Of a stretch of DNA of 64,000 nt, positions 23,131 to 34,286 are shown one piece after another. The position numbers and the translations under genes are program-made. The notes beneath the pieces are model-generated. The model had not been told where the DNA came from and made no database searches. It saw only the letters and a list, made by a program, of their open reading frames with translations. The DNA comes from Zopfochytrium polystomum (Eukaryota; Chytridiomycota; Chytridiomycetes; Chytridiales; Chytridiaceae): NCBI GenBank assembly GCA_025765615.1, contig JAIVFJ010000205.1, positions 1-64,000 of the forward strand, in the 5' to 3' direction. The first letter of the stretch is position 1. Each line of letters starts with the position of its first letter.

Positions 23131-24769
23131 CGAGGCAGCAGTGCAGTCCCTTCATCCCGCTCGTTCTTGATTGGAAAAATAGAGAGATTTTTCCAAAAAA
23201 GATGGATGTACAATCATGAGAACACAGCGCCCAGTTTTGCTGTTTTGATTCCAGTTTTTTTTTTTTGTTTTTCTCCTTTGTTTTTCTCTCTTTGTTTTGT
23301 TACTCTCTTTCTTCCCTCTCTTTTTTTCTTTTTCGATTTGCCCGCTTTATCCTTTTCAGGGAAGAAAGGAAAATTTACGCAGAAAAGGAAAGAATGAGCA
23401 GGGTCACCAACCAATGCGGCAGCTGAGTGGAATCCACCCACCCTTTTCGTGATTCCAAACCCGATTTCTGTTTCGTGACATGGGTTGATTGACAGAGGGA
23501 ACAAACTTGAGAACTTTTTCCCCTTTCCTGGCTTGGTATCAGAAAAGGGGTAAAAGTTCAGAACATTTTCGTTGTAATGAAAACTCGACAATGTCCGATA
23601 AAGCAGCAGACCAAGGGCCCCTGCCGTCTCTTTCTCTCCTGTGCAGCAACTTTCAATATAAGAAAACTTCTTTGTTGTCTTAAAGTAGGGGAGCTCGTGC
23701 TCGTTTGGAAGCTCGGCTTGGCAGACTTGCTCAACGACGGGACGTCTGCTGAGACAGCGGACCACTTCGTCCCGAAAAAAAATGCAAAAAGAAAAGTAGC
23801 AGATTGGATGCTGCAGCCAAAAGCGGCTTGGGAGAGAAAGGAAGAGATGAATGTTTGCTTCCCCCCAATCCATTCCGGACAAGTACAAATCCTCTCACGC
23901 GAAGCAAAAATCTTCTACTCTCCTCATGAACGGATGGTTGAATTAAACGTGTTTTTGTGCAGCAATACAAAGGAGATTTGATTTGAGCAGCGAAGAAACA
24001 AAAATGGCTTAATTATAACTTATGATTTAAACTGTGTATACATTTTTTTTTCATTTAATATTTAATTCCATCTCTCGTGGGTTGCTCATTTTGAAGCCAC
24101 TGGAAGTTCTTCTGCTTTTTCATCACTTTGCTCGATCTGTTCCGATAGCCTGTCAGTCTGGAGGCTCATACATGCAGACGCAGAGGCGCACACACACACA
24201 CACAAACACTCGCACATGGTCATTGCAGGATTCGTCAGACGTGTCGGCCCACATACTACATGTGTGTGATGGCCGCCGTGACCTCCACGCCTTCGAACAC
24301 CCGTTTATCATTATTTGAAATACGGCAAAAAAAAAGCAAGCAAAATTCAGCCGAAAGACCGGGTAGAAAGTCATCATTTCATTTCATTCCTTAATTTTTC
24401 AGTCGTCAATCGCGTCGCGAATTGCGCGATTCTTTACTGTTTTGCACGTTTGTCTTCGGCTTCTGTCCCCCTTTTCCCCCCAACACGCCACGATGGCGCG
24501 ATAATTACTCGTAGCCTCTCGGCGGCGCGCGGGCGCGGGCATGCGACTGGCCTCGGGTTAGGTCTCGGCGCAAACTCGGTTGATGCTAAAGCATTATTTG
24601 CTGGAAACTTTTTCCCGAAGCACAAACGCCGATCGCATCCGGCCGTCCCCCCTGCACCCCGAGCCAGTCAGTCATCGTGATTGCAAGCTGCCTGCTGGGC
24701 CTCCATCACATCTGCGGACGGAAGGAAAGGCAGGCTTCTTTGCAGGCGCGACGCCTCTCCCGCTCACCC

Positions 24770-24778
24770 TATAAAAAG
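24770..24778 (+). promoter_or_regulatory. TATA box upstream of first TauD gene
   Basis: TATAAAAAG lies 111 nt before the ATG at 24881 and is preceded by a C/T-rich stretch. A weaker GATAAAAG lies about 64 nt before the second TauD start. Confidence 0.6.
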
Positions 24779-24880
24779 CAGGGCACACCAACGCCAACAA
24801 CAAGAGAGATAACAAAAAAAGACGGAAGCGAGAACATCCCAAGCAAACACCCCACAAAAACGAAACCGCCAATCGCTACC

Positions 24881-26463
24881 ATGGTTGAAGTCGACACTAC
24901 CACCACACCCGCCGCCGCCGCCGCCGCCGCACCCGCAGCGGCGCACGCTGTCAAAATCCCCGGCGCAGGCAGCGACCCGGAGAAGAAGGCGCTCCTCGCC
25001 GCCGCCTCCAAAGTCATCGAAAGCACCCCGACCATCGGCACCGAGCTGCACGGCGTCCAGCTCGCGGATCTGTCCCACCAGCAGCTGGATGAGCTTGCTC
25101 GGTACGCGAGAGCGCCTTTTGCATTTCGGCGGCTGCGGGGCCTGCGAGTGGAGGAGGCTCGGTCAAAAACTTACAGTTCTTCTTGTCTTCGCCCTCTGGT
25201 CCTGCTCAACAAAACAGCCTCGTCGCCGAACGCGGCGTCGTTTTCCTACGCGGCCAGTCCTCTCTCACCACCGAAGCTACCCTCCGCATCGCCAAATACT
25301 GGGGTAAGGGGATCTCGCTGACGCGAAACTGCCGCGTTCGGAATGCTGAATCCTAGCACTTCAACTAGGCAACAAGCTCCACGACCGCACGCCCATGAAG
25401 ATCTTTGAGGGCCACAACGAGCTGCAGAGCATCCGCACCGACGCAGACTCTAAATACGGTACGATTGCGGCCTTCGTTCACTCCTTCCCTCCTCCGCTGA
25501 CAGTCACCCCCCCCGACTCCATAAAACTTATTCATACGCGTAACCTTCCGCACATAAAACCGCCCCGCAGCAAACGGCCAAATCTGGCACCAAGACCACC
25601 CCGCGACGGCCGAGCCGGGCGCCATCACCTTCCTCCACGTCCGCGAGTCGCCCGAGACCGGCGGCGACACCGTCTGGTCGTCGCTCTACGGCGCCTACGA
25701 CAAGCTCACCCCTGCGTTCCGGAAAATCGTCGACGGCCTCGAGAGCTTGCAGGAGGGCCAGGTAAAAGGGTTTGTGTTTCTGCGTTATAACTAAACACGC
25801 GGGCCCCCAGTACTACCCGTGGAACGCCGAGTACGAGCCGGACCGCGCCATCCAGCCCCTCGTCGCGACGCACCCCGTCACGGGATGGAAGTACCTGTCC
25901 GTCAACAGACCGTACCTGAAGCAGCTGCGCGGGTTCAAGAAGGCCGAGTCTGGTAAATGCAACAAAGGACATAAAACGTCGGGAGCAGCAGACTAAAATA
26001 CCAAACACGTCCCCTCCCCCCTCGAAACCAAATAAACTTCAGACACCCTCCTCGAGTACCTGAACAGCATCCCCGAAAAGAACCTCGACCTCCAGGTCCG
26101 CTTCAAGTGGGAGTCCGACTCCGTCGCCATCTGGGACAACAGAGTGTACGTATTTCCCTTCCTTCCCTTACCCCCACCCATCCCTCGCCTAACAATGCCA
26201 CCTAATGAAAAAAAAAAAACAAAAAAAAATCCCCCAGCGTCGTCCACCACGCCGTCTGGGACTACTTCCCGCAAGTCCGCACGGGCGTCCGCTTCGTCGT
26301 ACTCGGCCCGACCCGCCCGACGTTTGACCCCGCCAGCAAGTCGCGTGCCGAGGCCCTCGGCCTCGTCCCCGCCCCGTTCGTCTTTGCCGACGTCGCCAAC
26401 GAAATCGAGGACATCAAGGGGAGGAATAAGCAGGGTGTCAAGTTCTTTGCGGGCAAGGTCTAG
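24881..26463 (+). CDS. TauD/TfdA-type Fe(II)/2-oxoglutarate dioxygenase, copy 1
   Basis: Cytosolic dioxygenase that oxidises a small substrate using 2-oxoglutarate, iron and O2. The substrate is not deducible; family members act on taurine, sulfonates, carnitine-like compounds and others. Exons: 24881-25101, 25218-25303, 25369-25458, 25571-25761, 25811-25952, 26043-26145, 26238-26463, all in phase, giving 352 residues. The N-terminus is Ala-rich. STPTIGTELHGVQLADLS, then RGVVFLRGQ, are typical of the N-terminal half. WHQDHP is the iron-binding HxD motif, followed by GGDTVW. The distal His and Arg lie in the C-terminal block starting WDNRVVVHHAVWDYF. A near-identical paralogue follows on the same strand. 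A TATA box lies upstream. Confidence 0.9.
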
Positions 26464-27535
26464 GAAGGGGGGGATAAGGGGGGCTGTTGGGGACGGAGGA
26501 TTTGGGTGCGATTGTTTATTCTTCTATTCAAGTTGGTTGTTTTGTTTTTTTTTTTTCCTCGGCTTGTTTGAGTCTCGTCGAGGGGGCGGTTTCGGGATGG
26601 TTTGCCCGCCCATTGTTTGCGAAATGAGCTTTATACATGTAACGACCAGTGCTTGTTTTCGAAAACGACTCGCAGCTCTAGTGTTTCAAACTTTTGGCCC
26701 CCTCGACCGAGAGGGCGAGTGTATTTTTGAATCGTGCTGTCTTGCCTGCCATGGGAGTTGCGTTCCGTCGCGCCACCGCGACATGCGCTTTGGCACCCCG
26801 CCTTGCCTGAACGCACTGCTTTATCAAAGCGACGCATGCTCGACAAAACTTTCATAAATCCCTGAGGAGGCGCTGCTGCTGGTGTCCGCAGATGATGTAC
26901 CCATTGCTCAGGGCGTTCCCGCCCGTACGCATACCCAGAAAGCTTGCGTGGGCCCGAGAGCAGCTTCTGACCACCGTTTCTGCGGCCCCCACCCCGCCCC
27001 CGCCAAAGCGTGATTTGGTTGTGGGAGGGGGGGAGGGGAACGTGTTGGTGGTGCAACAGCGGACCGCGATGGCGCAACCGGTGGCACCAGTTGCGACATC
27101 TGCCTCCCAGTGCCACCCAGGCCGAGCCGATGATTATTTTTTTTTCCCGGGCATTATGGCGCAGCGGGTGACGCGATAGTTTGCTGATCGGATATTTGTT
27201 CCTCGGACATTGAGGTCGCCCGAAGCTGTGTGCCCATCTCTGTCTGCTCTTACCCCCATTGGTCTGTCGCCTTCTGTCTGTCTCTGTATCCCTCTCGTTC
27301 TCTCTCTCGGTCTCTCTGTCTCTCACTCCTCCCCTCACACACACACACACACACACTCTCTCTCTCTCTCATTCTCTCAGTCTCTCTCTTCTATTTCACC
27401 GCCCGAGTCAGCGTGACGGGAACGCGAGTGACAGCCAACCCCGCGCCCGAGCGAGAGGGATCGAAGGCACAGATAAAAGACACCGGCGCCCCCCCAGGAA
27501 AAGAAAACCACACACGCACACACACGAACCAAAAA
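26464..27535. other. Intergenic spacer between tandem dioxygenases
   Basis: It holds the 3' flank of copy 1 and the upstream region of copy 2. It ends in a TC-rich then (CA)n-rich stretch (27290-27390) and an (AC)-rich leader before the ATG at 27536. No additional gene. Confidence 0.6.
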
Positions 27536-29057
27536 ATGACCGTGCTCGACGCCGCCCACCCCGCCACCGCCCCGCCCGCCGTCCCCGGCGCAGGCAGCGA
27601 CCCTGACAAGAAGGCGCTCCTCTCAGCCGCCTCCCGCGTCGTCGACAGCACCCCGACCATCGGCACCGAGATCCACGGCCTGCAGCTCGCCGACCTCTCC
27701 GATCGCCAGCTGGACGAGCTCGCAAGGTAACACTAGCCTGCAACCGCCTGCGCTTCCTCCGACAATTTATATTGTAAAAAAAATATAGGCTCGTTGGAGA
27801 GCGCGGCGTCGTGTTCTTCCGCGACCAGCACACGCTCAACCCGGATAGCCAAGTCAAGATTGCGAGATACTGGGGTACTCGCACTTTTACTTGCGACAGG
27901 CGGCGTCGGTGGAAAACTTTGCTCAAACTCACTCCCTGCAGGAACCAAAGTCCACACCCGCGCACCAACCGCAACGGTCGACGACCATCCCGAGCTCCAG
28001 AAAGTCATAGCCTCGAAGGATTCCAAAGCCGGTAAAACCCCCCCCCCCCCCCCCCCCCCCGCGCGTCACCCAGCCCTCCCCCTTCCCTTGAAGCAAGTGA
28101 GAGAAATAATGTTGCCTCGGCTGACAACCCCCCTCCCCCACTTATCCGACGCCAAGTCGCCGGCGAGCGTTGGCACCAAGACCACCCGGCCTCCCCCGAG
28201 CCCGGCTCCCTCACCTTCCTCCATATCACCGAAACCCCGGCCAACGGCGGCGGCGACACCGTCTGGGCCTCGCTGTACGGCGCCTACGACAGGCTGTCCC
28301 CGGCGTTCCGGAAAATCGTCGACGGCCTTGAGACGCTGCAGGAGGGCAAGGTGCGTGGGCCCCCCCCCCTCGGGCGAACATCCGTTTTTTGCGCCGTTTA
28401 TATAGTGATCCCCGCCCCTCTAGTATTACCCGCAAGACGAGTCGTACGAGCCCGAGCGCGCCATCCAGCCCCTCGTCGCTACCCACCCCGTCACCGGGTG
28501 GCGATACCTCTCTGTCAACCGCCCGTACCTGCTGCAGATCCGGGGGTTCAAGAAGGCCGAGTCTGGTGCGTGGCGTGTTTGTGTGTGTGTTTGTATCAGG
28601 GTTATCTAACCCCCAACCAATACGCGCAACAGACGTCCTCCTCGACTACCTGAACGGCATCCCCGAAAAGAACCTCGACCTCCAGGTCCGGTTCAAATGG
28701 GAGCCTAACTCGGTCGCCATCTGGGACAACAGAGTGTAAGGACTGCTCAACCTTTTCCCCCACCCCACCCCTCACTCTCACACACACACACCCACATCCA
28801 CACCCACACACACGCACACAACACACAGCGTCATCCACCACGCCGTCTGGGACTACTTCCCGCAATCCCGCGCCGGCTCGCGCTTTGTCGTCCTCGGCCC
28901 GTCCAAGCCCGCGTTCGACCCCGCCAGCAAGTCGCGCGCCGAGGCCCTCGGCATCGTCCACGCGCCGTTCGTGTTTGCCGACGTCGCCAACGAGATCGAG
29001 GATATTAGGGGCAGGAATAAGGAGGGGGTCAAGTTCGTGGCGAAGGGCACGGCGTGA
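27536..29057 (+). CDS. TauD/TfdA-type Fe(II)/2-oxoglutarate dioxygenase, copy 2
   Basis: Tandem paralogue of the preceding gene, same strand, start 27536. Exons: 27536-27726, 27789-27874, 27942-28031, 28157-28350, 28424-28565, 28633-28735, 28829-29057, giving 344 residues. Introns fall at the same positions and phases as in copy 1, and exons 2, 3, 5 and 6 have identical lengths. It retains TPTIGTEIHGLQLADLS, RGVVFFRDQ, WHQDHP (HxD) and WDNRVVIHHAVWDYF. The middle exon 3 is the most diverged part (HTRAPTATVDDH against HDRTPMKIFEGH), so substrate preference may differ. The last intron ends in a CA-rich tract right up to the AG. The PaiB-like gene converges 135 nt downstream. Confidence 0.9.
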
Positions 29058-29192
29058 GAGGGGGTTTTTTTTGTATAGATGTGTCCGTCGTATGAAAGAA
29101 TGAGAGGCTGAAGCTGTGGCTGCAACGCATTTCTTCGCTGTTTGTTACACACGACGAAACCCGAGAGAAAACGACCTCGGCGCGATCCTCGC

Positions 29193-30095
29193 TCACTTTG
29201 GCGCCTTCTTCCTCACCATCTCCGCCACCGCGCGCCCCAGATCCGTCCCCATCCCTTCAAACCCTTCCACCACCCCGCGCCGATCCCCCTCCCCCAGCTC
29301 CTGCCCCATCTTCCACTTCCCCTCCAACCCCTCCACCTCAACCTCCACCCCGACGATCGCGCGCCGCATCGCCGCCACGTACCCCGCCGGCGCGTCCTCG
29401 ACCCCCCACGCCGCCGGCCGCCCGTCCACCCCGTCGTGCCCCGCGATCCCAACCTCGCATAATAACGACAGGTCCGCGACCTGCCGCGCAAGGAACGCGT
29501 CCGCGGCCGCCCCGCCGTCAAAGTGCAGTCGTAAGAGCCCGCGCGCTTGCACCGCGCCGTAGTTCCAGGTCGGAACGGTCTTCCCGGTTAACGGCTTGGT
29601 CGCGGTGTAAAAGTGCGGCGTGACGTAGGACGAGACGGGGCTTGTGAAGGTCACGAGCACCGGGCGCGCGAGGACCGACGGATGCGTGGTGGTTGAGGGA
29701 TCCGAGGTGGGATCGCCGGCGGCGGCGCGGCGGCGGCGCTCGACGCTCGCGATCATGGCGCGGGCGTGCGGGTTCGCGCGGGCGAGGTGGCCGCGCAGGG
29801 TGCCGATGCGGCGGCGCTGGCGGCGGCTTTTGCCGTCGTCGCTGCTTGGCGGCTGCTCTTTGTTAGGGCCGTCGTCGTCGTCGTCGTCGTCGTCGTCGAG
29901 GACGAACGGGATGTGGGTGGCCTGGAGGAACGGGAAGCCGCCGCCGCCGCCGCCGCCGCCGTCGTCGTCCCCGTCGTCCGAGTCGATGGCGGTAGTGAGC
30001 AGGCCGAGCGGGTTGCTGCGGATAAAGTCGCGCAGGGCGTCGAGGTTGGGTTCCGCGTGCACGGGGCGGAGGTACATGGATGGCGGGGGTTGCAC
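29193..30095 (-). CDS. PaiB-like FMN-binding protein
   Basis: Single-exon gene, 300 residues, of the FMN_bind_2 family. The bacterial namesake PaiB is a negative regulator of sporulation and protease genes; fungal members are probably flavin-binding split-barrel proteins of unknown role. MYLRPVHAEPN at the start matches the family's MYxPxHF, so translation may begin at the second Met, 6 residues on. LRGHLARANPHA, VSSYVTPHFY, VPTWNYGAV and WKMGQELGEGDRRGV are the classic family blocks in order. Low-complexity Asp and Gly inserts (about residues 40-80) separate the first two blocks. It is convergent with the second dioxygenase and divergent from the GT34 gene. Confidence 0.88.
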   Translation of the reverse strand: MQPPPSMYLRPVHAEPNLDALRDFIRSNPLGLLTTAIDSDDGDDDGGGGGGGGFPFLQATHIPFVLDDDDDDDDDGPNKEQPPSSDDGKSRRQRRRIGTLRGHLARANPHARAMIASVERRRRAAAGDPTSDPSTTTHPSVLARPVLVTFTSPVSSYVTPHFYTATKPLTGKTVPTWNYGAVQARGLLRLHFDGGAAADAFLARQVADLSLLCEVGIAGHDGVDGRPAAWGVEDAPAGYVAAMRRAIVGVEVEVEGLEGKWKMGQELGEGDRRGVVEGFEGMGTDLGRAVAEMVRKKAPK

Positions 30096-31234
30096 AGACC
30101 GATCTGGGGTATTTTTATTTTTGTTTTTTTCTTCTCATTTTCTATTAGGGGAGTGGGTTTTGTAGAATTTACAAGTTATGGGGACACGGCGATGATATCT
30201 TTATGAATCATCCGTTGGTCGCAAACAATGATTTTGCGATGGTAGTGTTCGTTCAGAGCATCAAATGACGTTGGCGCGCGTGGATGAGCCGGGGGCGCGC
30301 CCCTTGCGATGTTGTATTGCCCGCATTTTGGGCGCAGCTCACCGTCGTCCGGCCGCTGGGAATGCATCCAGCAAAGCTCAGGGCTAATGCCCTGAGCCAC
30401 CGACACACAGACAGACATCAGAGTGCTGCCCTCACAGCCTTTGGCTGCTCGTGTGCGACCCACTGACTATGACAGGAAGGCAGACAGCCTGTTGACTGAT
30501 ACAGGTGGACACTGGGGCTCCAAAGCACTCACAGAATCCAGAGGGATAAATACAAACAGCCTGTTGACTCCAAAAAGAGACAGAGAGTGACGACTCATTG
30601 ATTGATAGATAGACAGGGGCTGCAGTCTCCTTTTGGGTTGGTGGCAAATCTTCAGAGTGGAGGAAAAGCTTATGCGTACTTTGGTCCCTTCAGAAGAAAA
30701 CAGCACTTTTCCGTGTATGGATCATAGCGCAAAAGAGAGAGAGTGAGAGAGAGTGAGACAGAGAGTGAGAGAGTGAGAGAGCGTGCGTGTCAACCCCCAG
30801 GTAGCAAGATAGTCAACCAAGTACTGAAAGACCAAAAGAGCAACGGACAGATAGAGAGCAGACAGTGAAACAGACAGCCAAGAGCTGAAAGAAGTCAGAG
30901 GGAGAGAAGGAGAAGAAAACTTTTTATTGAGTCAGAGCTCCCTTCCTTCCTTTTCCAGCACTGTATGGCAAGTTTTGATTGGGCACCAAATACAAAAAAT
31001 TAACCATGCTCCACTAATTGCAATTAGGAGAACAGTTTAGCTGCAACTCGTTGTTGTGTTTATCGTATTGATTGATGGATAGGGCCATCCTGATACTTAA
31101 ATACCCACTCAGTGCTACTACTACCACCACCAAAGCAGCTATTGCTAATGATGGTGTGTATTTGTGTGTTTGCAGTCCCATCTTTGGAGATCCGAAAATA
31201 GAAAGTCCAAAATCCCGTTCGGAGAAGAGGGAAT

Positions 31235-31295
<61 letters not shown>

Positions 31296-31467
31296 CTCTC
31301 TTTTTCTCACTCTCACTCTCACTCTCTCCCTCTCTCTCTCGAAGGAGAAGAAGACGAAGGAAAAGCAAAGCCACTTTTGGAAGTGGTCCTTGTCAACGAA
31401 AAAACTGGACAAAAATAACGAAAAAAAACTGACAACACACACAGAAAAAAAAAAAAAAAAAGTAAAA
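30096..31467. other. Divergent intergenic region (PaiB / GT34)
   Basis: It contains two close copies of ACAGCCTGTTGACT (about 30487 and 30557), a GAGA-rich patch at 30735-30785, and a (TC)n tract of about 54 nt at 31238-31291 upstream of the GT34 start. No gene. Confidence 0.6.
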
Positions 31468-32622
31468 ATGGTTCTATCGTCTGCGCACTTGCCACGGCTG
31501 CTTCTTCTGCTAGTCGCCGCCCTCGCCGCTAGCGCCTTCCTGCTCGCCCTCCTCACCTTCCCCACCTTCTCATCATCGCCATCCAACAGTAGCAGCAGGA
31601 ACAGCAAGAGCAAGAGTCCCTATTATGTGGACCATCCTCCCTCAGCCCCCTCCTCCTCTTCCTCCTCCCCCTTCCTGTCCAATGTCAGAGTGGCCATCCT
31701 CACAGTCGCCATGGGCGACCAGTGGAACAACCGTGTCGCCATCGACAACCACCGGGCGTACGCAAACAAGCACGGCTACGACGTGGTTGTGATGGATGAC
31801 GCTTCGACCGATCTGCCGCCCCAGCTGGGCGTCGGCAAGCAGGGCGGGAAGCGGCCGCACCCCGTCTGGGCAAAAGTAATCGGCCTGCGACGTCACATTT
31901 ACGAGTACGACTGGATCTGGCTTCTGGACGCCGACGCATTCATCGCAAACGACACCATCAAAGTCGAGGACTACGTCGCGGCCGTCCAGAGCCTCCACCT
32001 CGACCGCAACAGCAACAGCAACAACGACAGCAACTGGACGTCCAGCACCAACAACGCAACCAACTACAACGACCACCCCGAGGCGAGAACCAACCCCGCC
32101 GGCCCGCCGCCGCCCCTCGTCTTTGACTGGCCCGAGCCCCCTCCCGACGGCAACGGCGGCGACCGCGTCGGCCCGGACATCATCGTCGCCATTGACTGCA
32201 ACTACGTGAACGCGGGCTCGCTCCTCATCCGCGGCGCCCGCGGCGCCGGACCCTGGGTCCCCACTGTCCGCGGGCGGCCCCCGCCCGCCGGCGCGCCCGT
32301 CGACCCGCGCCCCTGGGTCGTCCAGCTCGCCGACTACTGGCTTGCCACCGAGCCCACCCCGGACGCCCACACCGACCTGATGGAGCAGCACGTCCTCCGC
32401 CTCCTCATCGATGCAAACGTCCTCGACTCGCGCCGCCGCGTCGCCGCTGTCCCTCTCCGCCTGATGAACTCATACGCCCCAGCTCACGCCCACGACTGCC
32501 AGTTCGAGCGGGACCCGTACCCACGCCACTACCTCCCCGGCGACTGGGTCATCCATTTTGTTTACAACGCGAAACCAACGATGAGGGACGAGCTCATCAA
32601 GATGGGCCTGATGCGGCCGTGA
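31468..32622 (+). CDS. GT34 family glycosyltransferase (MNN10/galactosyltransferase type)
   Basis: Golgi type II membrane enzyme that transfers mannose or galactose onto cell-surface glycans, by family knowledge. Single exon, 384 residues. The start chosen is the ATG at 31468, because the hydrophobic stretch LLLLLVAALAASAFLLALL (about residues 11-30) then acts as signal anchor. A Ser/Asn-rich stem follows. The catalytic part begins at VRVAILTVAMGDQW, with HGYDVVVMDD, WAKVIGLRRHI and the DxD motif in WIWLLDADAFI (near residue 155). The C-terminal GDWVIHFVYNAK block is also family-typical. An Asn-rich insert (about 185-210) and a Pro/Gly-rich insert are unusual. An upstream in-frame extension reads through a (TC)n repeat and is not used here. 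Confidence 0.88.
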   Translation: MVLSSAHLPRLLLLLVAALAASAFLLALLTFPTFSSSPSNSSSRNSKSKSPYYVDHPPSAPSSSSSSPFLSNVRVAILTVAMGDQWNNRVAIDNHRAYANKHGYDVVVMDDASTDLPPQLGVGKQGGKRPHPVWAKVIGLRRHIYEYDWIWLLDADAFIANDTIKVEDYVAAVQSLHLDRNSNSNNDSNWTSSTNNATNYNDHPEARTNPAGPPPPLVFDWPEPPPDGNGGDRVGPDIIVAIDCNYVNAGSLLIRGARGAGPWVPTVRGRPPPAGAPVDPRPWVVQLADYWLATEPTPDAHTDLMEQHVLRLLIDANVLDSRRRVAAVPLRLMNSYAPAHAHDCQFERDPYPRHYLPGDWVIHFVYNAKPTMRDELIKMGLMRP

Positions 32623-32901
32623 TTTACCCCGCGCCTTGCGCTTTTTGTTCGAAAGGGGTTGCACACGTCCCGCATTCCTGTCCCGTATTTGTGTCGTGCC
32701 ATCTTCCAATTCTATCTTCACTCCTTTCCTCCGCTGCGAACCAAGAATCCATCGTATAGCCCCCCGCAAAAGCCGTATTCTTTTCTTCCGTTCTCGCTTG
32801 CTCCACAGTCATCCCCTCCGTATCGAAGTCTGCGTGCTGATACATTTTGCTTTTTTTTCTCTCTTTTTTTGTGTTCTCTTCCCCTACTGGCCCACTTTTC
32901 C

Positions 32902-32936
<35 letters not shown>

Positions 32937-33259
32937 GTTCCGCCTTCGGCTTTTGACAAAGGGGACCCCCCCGTTTCTATTCACGCATAATCTATGTCGG
33001 CGCCTCAACATCAATAAATATGGATACTTACATACACGATGCTTCTGGGGTCCGAGTCCCCAACGTCGAAAAGCAGGTTGTATACGTTGCAGTTGGCTCC
33101 TGCCATTGTACCTTCTGTTTTTCTCCTTTCATCACCCTCGACCCCGCAACGATGAATACAGAGAGAGGCTCAAAGACATTTGCAATTTGAACTTTCCCAC
33201 AACGCGCTGTCAATGCTTTCCTCGCCCTCTGGTTGGTACCTCGTCTTGCTGGCTTGTAT

Positions 33260-33295
<36 letters not shown>

Positions 33296-33614
33296 GCAAA
33301 AAGCAGCAATGCTTACACACAGTTCTCATGTGCTGCCAGAGTCCTTGATGCGTTCAAGACACCGTCCCCATTGATTGTATGCACCGTTGGGATCAGGGAA
33401 TTTTGCGGCACTTTTTCATGATGATCAAAGAAGCAGTGCTTGTAGAGCACTCGGGACCAACCGCTTTTTGACCAACAGATTAGCCAATCGCCACCACTGG
33501 CCCCCCCATCGGCAAGCTGGGTGGATCCATTCTAAGGTGTTGTGCGTCACCAAAACGACTTTGTGGAGGTGAGTCAGTGTAGCGGACATACCTAAGGATC
33601 CAAATTGATACGGG
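32623..33614. other. 3' flank of GT34, low complexity
   Basis: It contains poly-T tracts (32910-32931 and 33262-33293). No gene is supported. Confidence 0.55.
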
Positions 33615-34027
33615 TGTTGGGCAGAACTGACTAGTTAGCAAGCAAGAGGCACAAGGTGGACCTGAACCTATTGTGACTGTCAGTTATCCTTCTCACAGGG
33701 CCCATGGGAGAGTGAGCCACTGCCGATGCAGACCTAGGTGCTGGCTTGTGCTGTTGATATTTTTGAAAATACTCTGAGTATTAACTGGAACAGCAACCTG
33801 GTGTAAACAGTTTTCCTTCTCCTCTGCTCATGCAGATAATATGGGAGAGGTTTTTACCCTGTGCTGGTCACTCTCACCTAGCAACTATTATTATAGCAAG
33901 TATATCATCATTATGCATCAATAATTCATAACAGAGTTTTTCTCTTTCTTTCTGAGTTGGGGAGAAGGACCACCCACAAACACACATCTCCACTTCAATC
34001 ACTCCTTCAACTCACTCGCTCACTCAG
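33615..34027 (+). repeat. Dispersed LTR-like repeat R1, copy A
   Basis: It starts TGTTGGGCAGAACTGACT and runs through CCTATTGTGACTGTCAGTTA, AGGTTTTTACCCTGTGCTGG and GGGGAGAAGGACCACCC to an ACTCACTCGCTCACTCA segment. Most of its length matches 53177-53580 (inverted) and 55155-55440 (direct). It probably contributes to the upstream region of the monooxygenase gene. Confidence 0.8.
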
Positions 34028-34286
34028 GGAAGACAAGCGTGCCAGCTGTCTGGGGGTGAGATGTCGCCTTGGCAAACAAACGGATCGGAAAGATAAGGCG
34101 AACGTGCCTCGGATCCACACAAGAAGGGATTGTTCCTTTCGTGGCAGAGACAGACCGACAGCCCATTTTGCCAAAAAAGGGAAGAAGACAGAGCAGACAA
34201 AGGGCCAAGACAAAGACAGAAAGCCTGCAAAATAATAAAGCCCCACAAGCCAGCCCGCCCAACCGATTCATAGTTTGGTATTTGCG

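Larger units (their letters stand above)
22560..24880. other. Divergent intergenic region with (TCTG)n tract
   Basis: It separates the chitosanase (minus) from the first TauD gene (plus). It holds a pyrimidine-rich stretch (22790-22920), a (TCTG)n tetranucleotide run at about 23083-23129 and further T-rich tracts. No gene is supported; the open frames are low-complexity. Confidence 0.6.
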
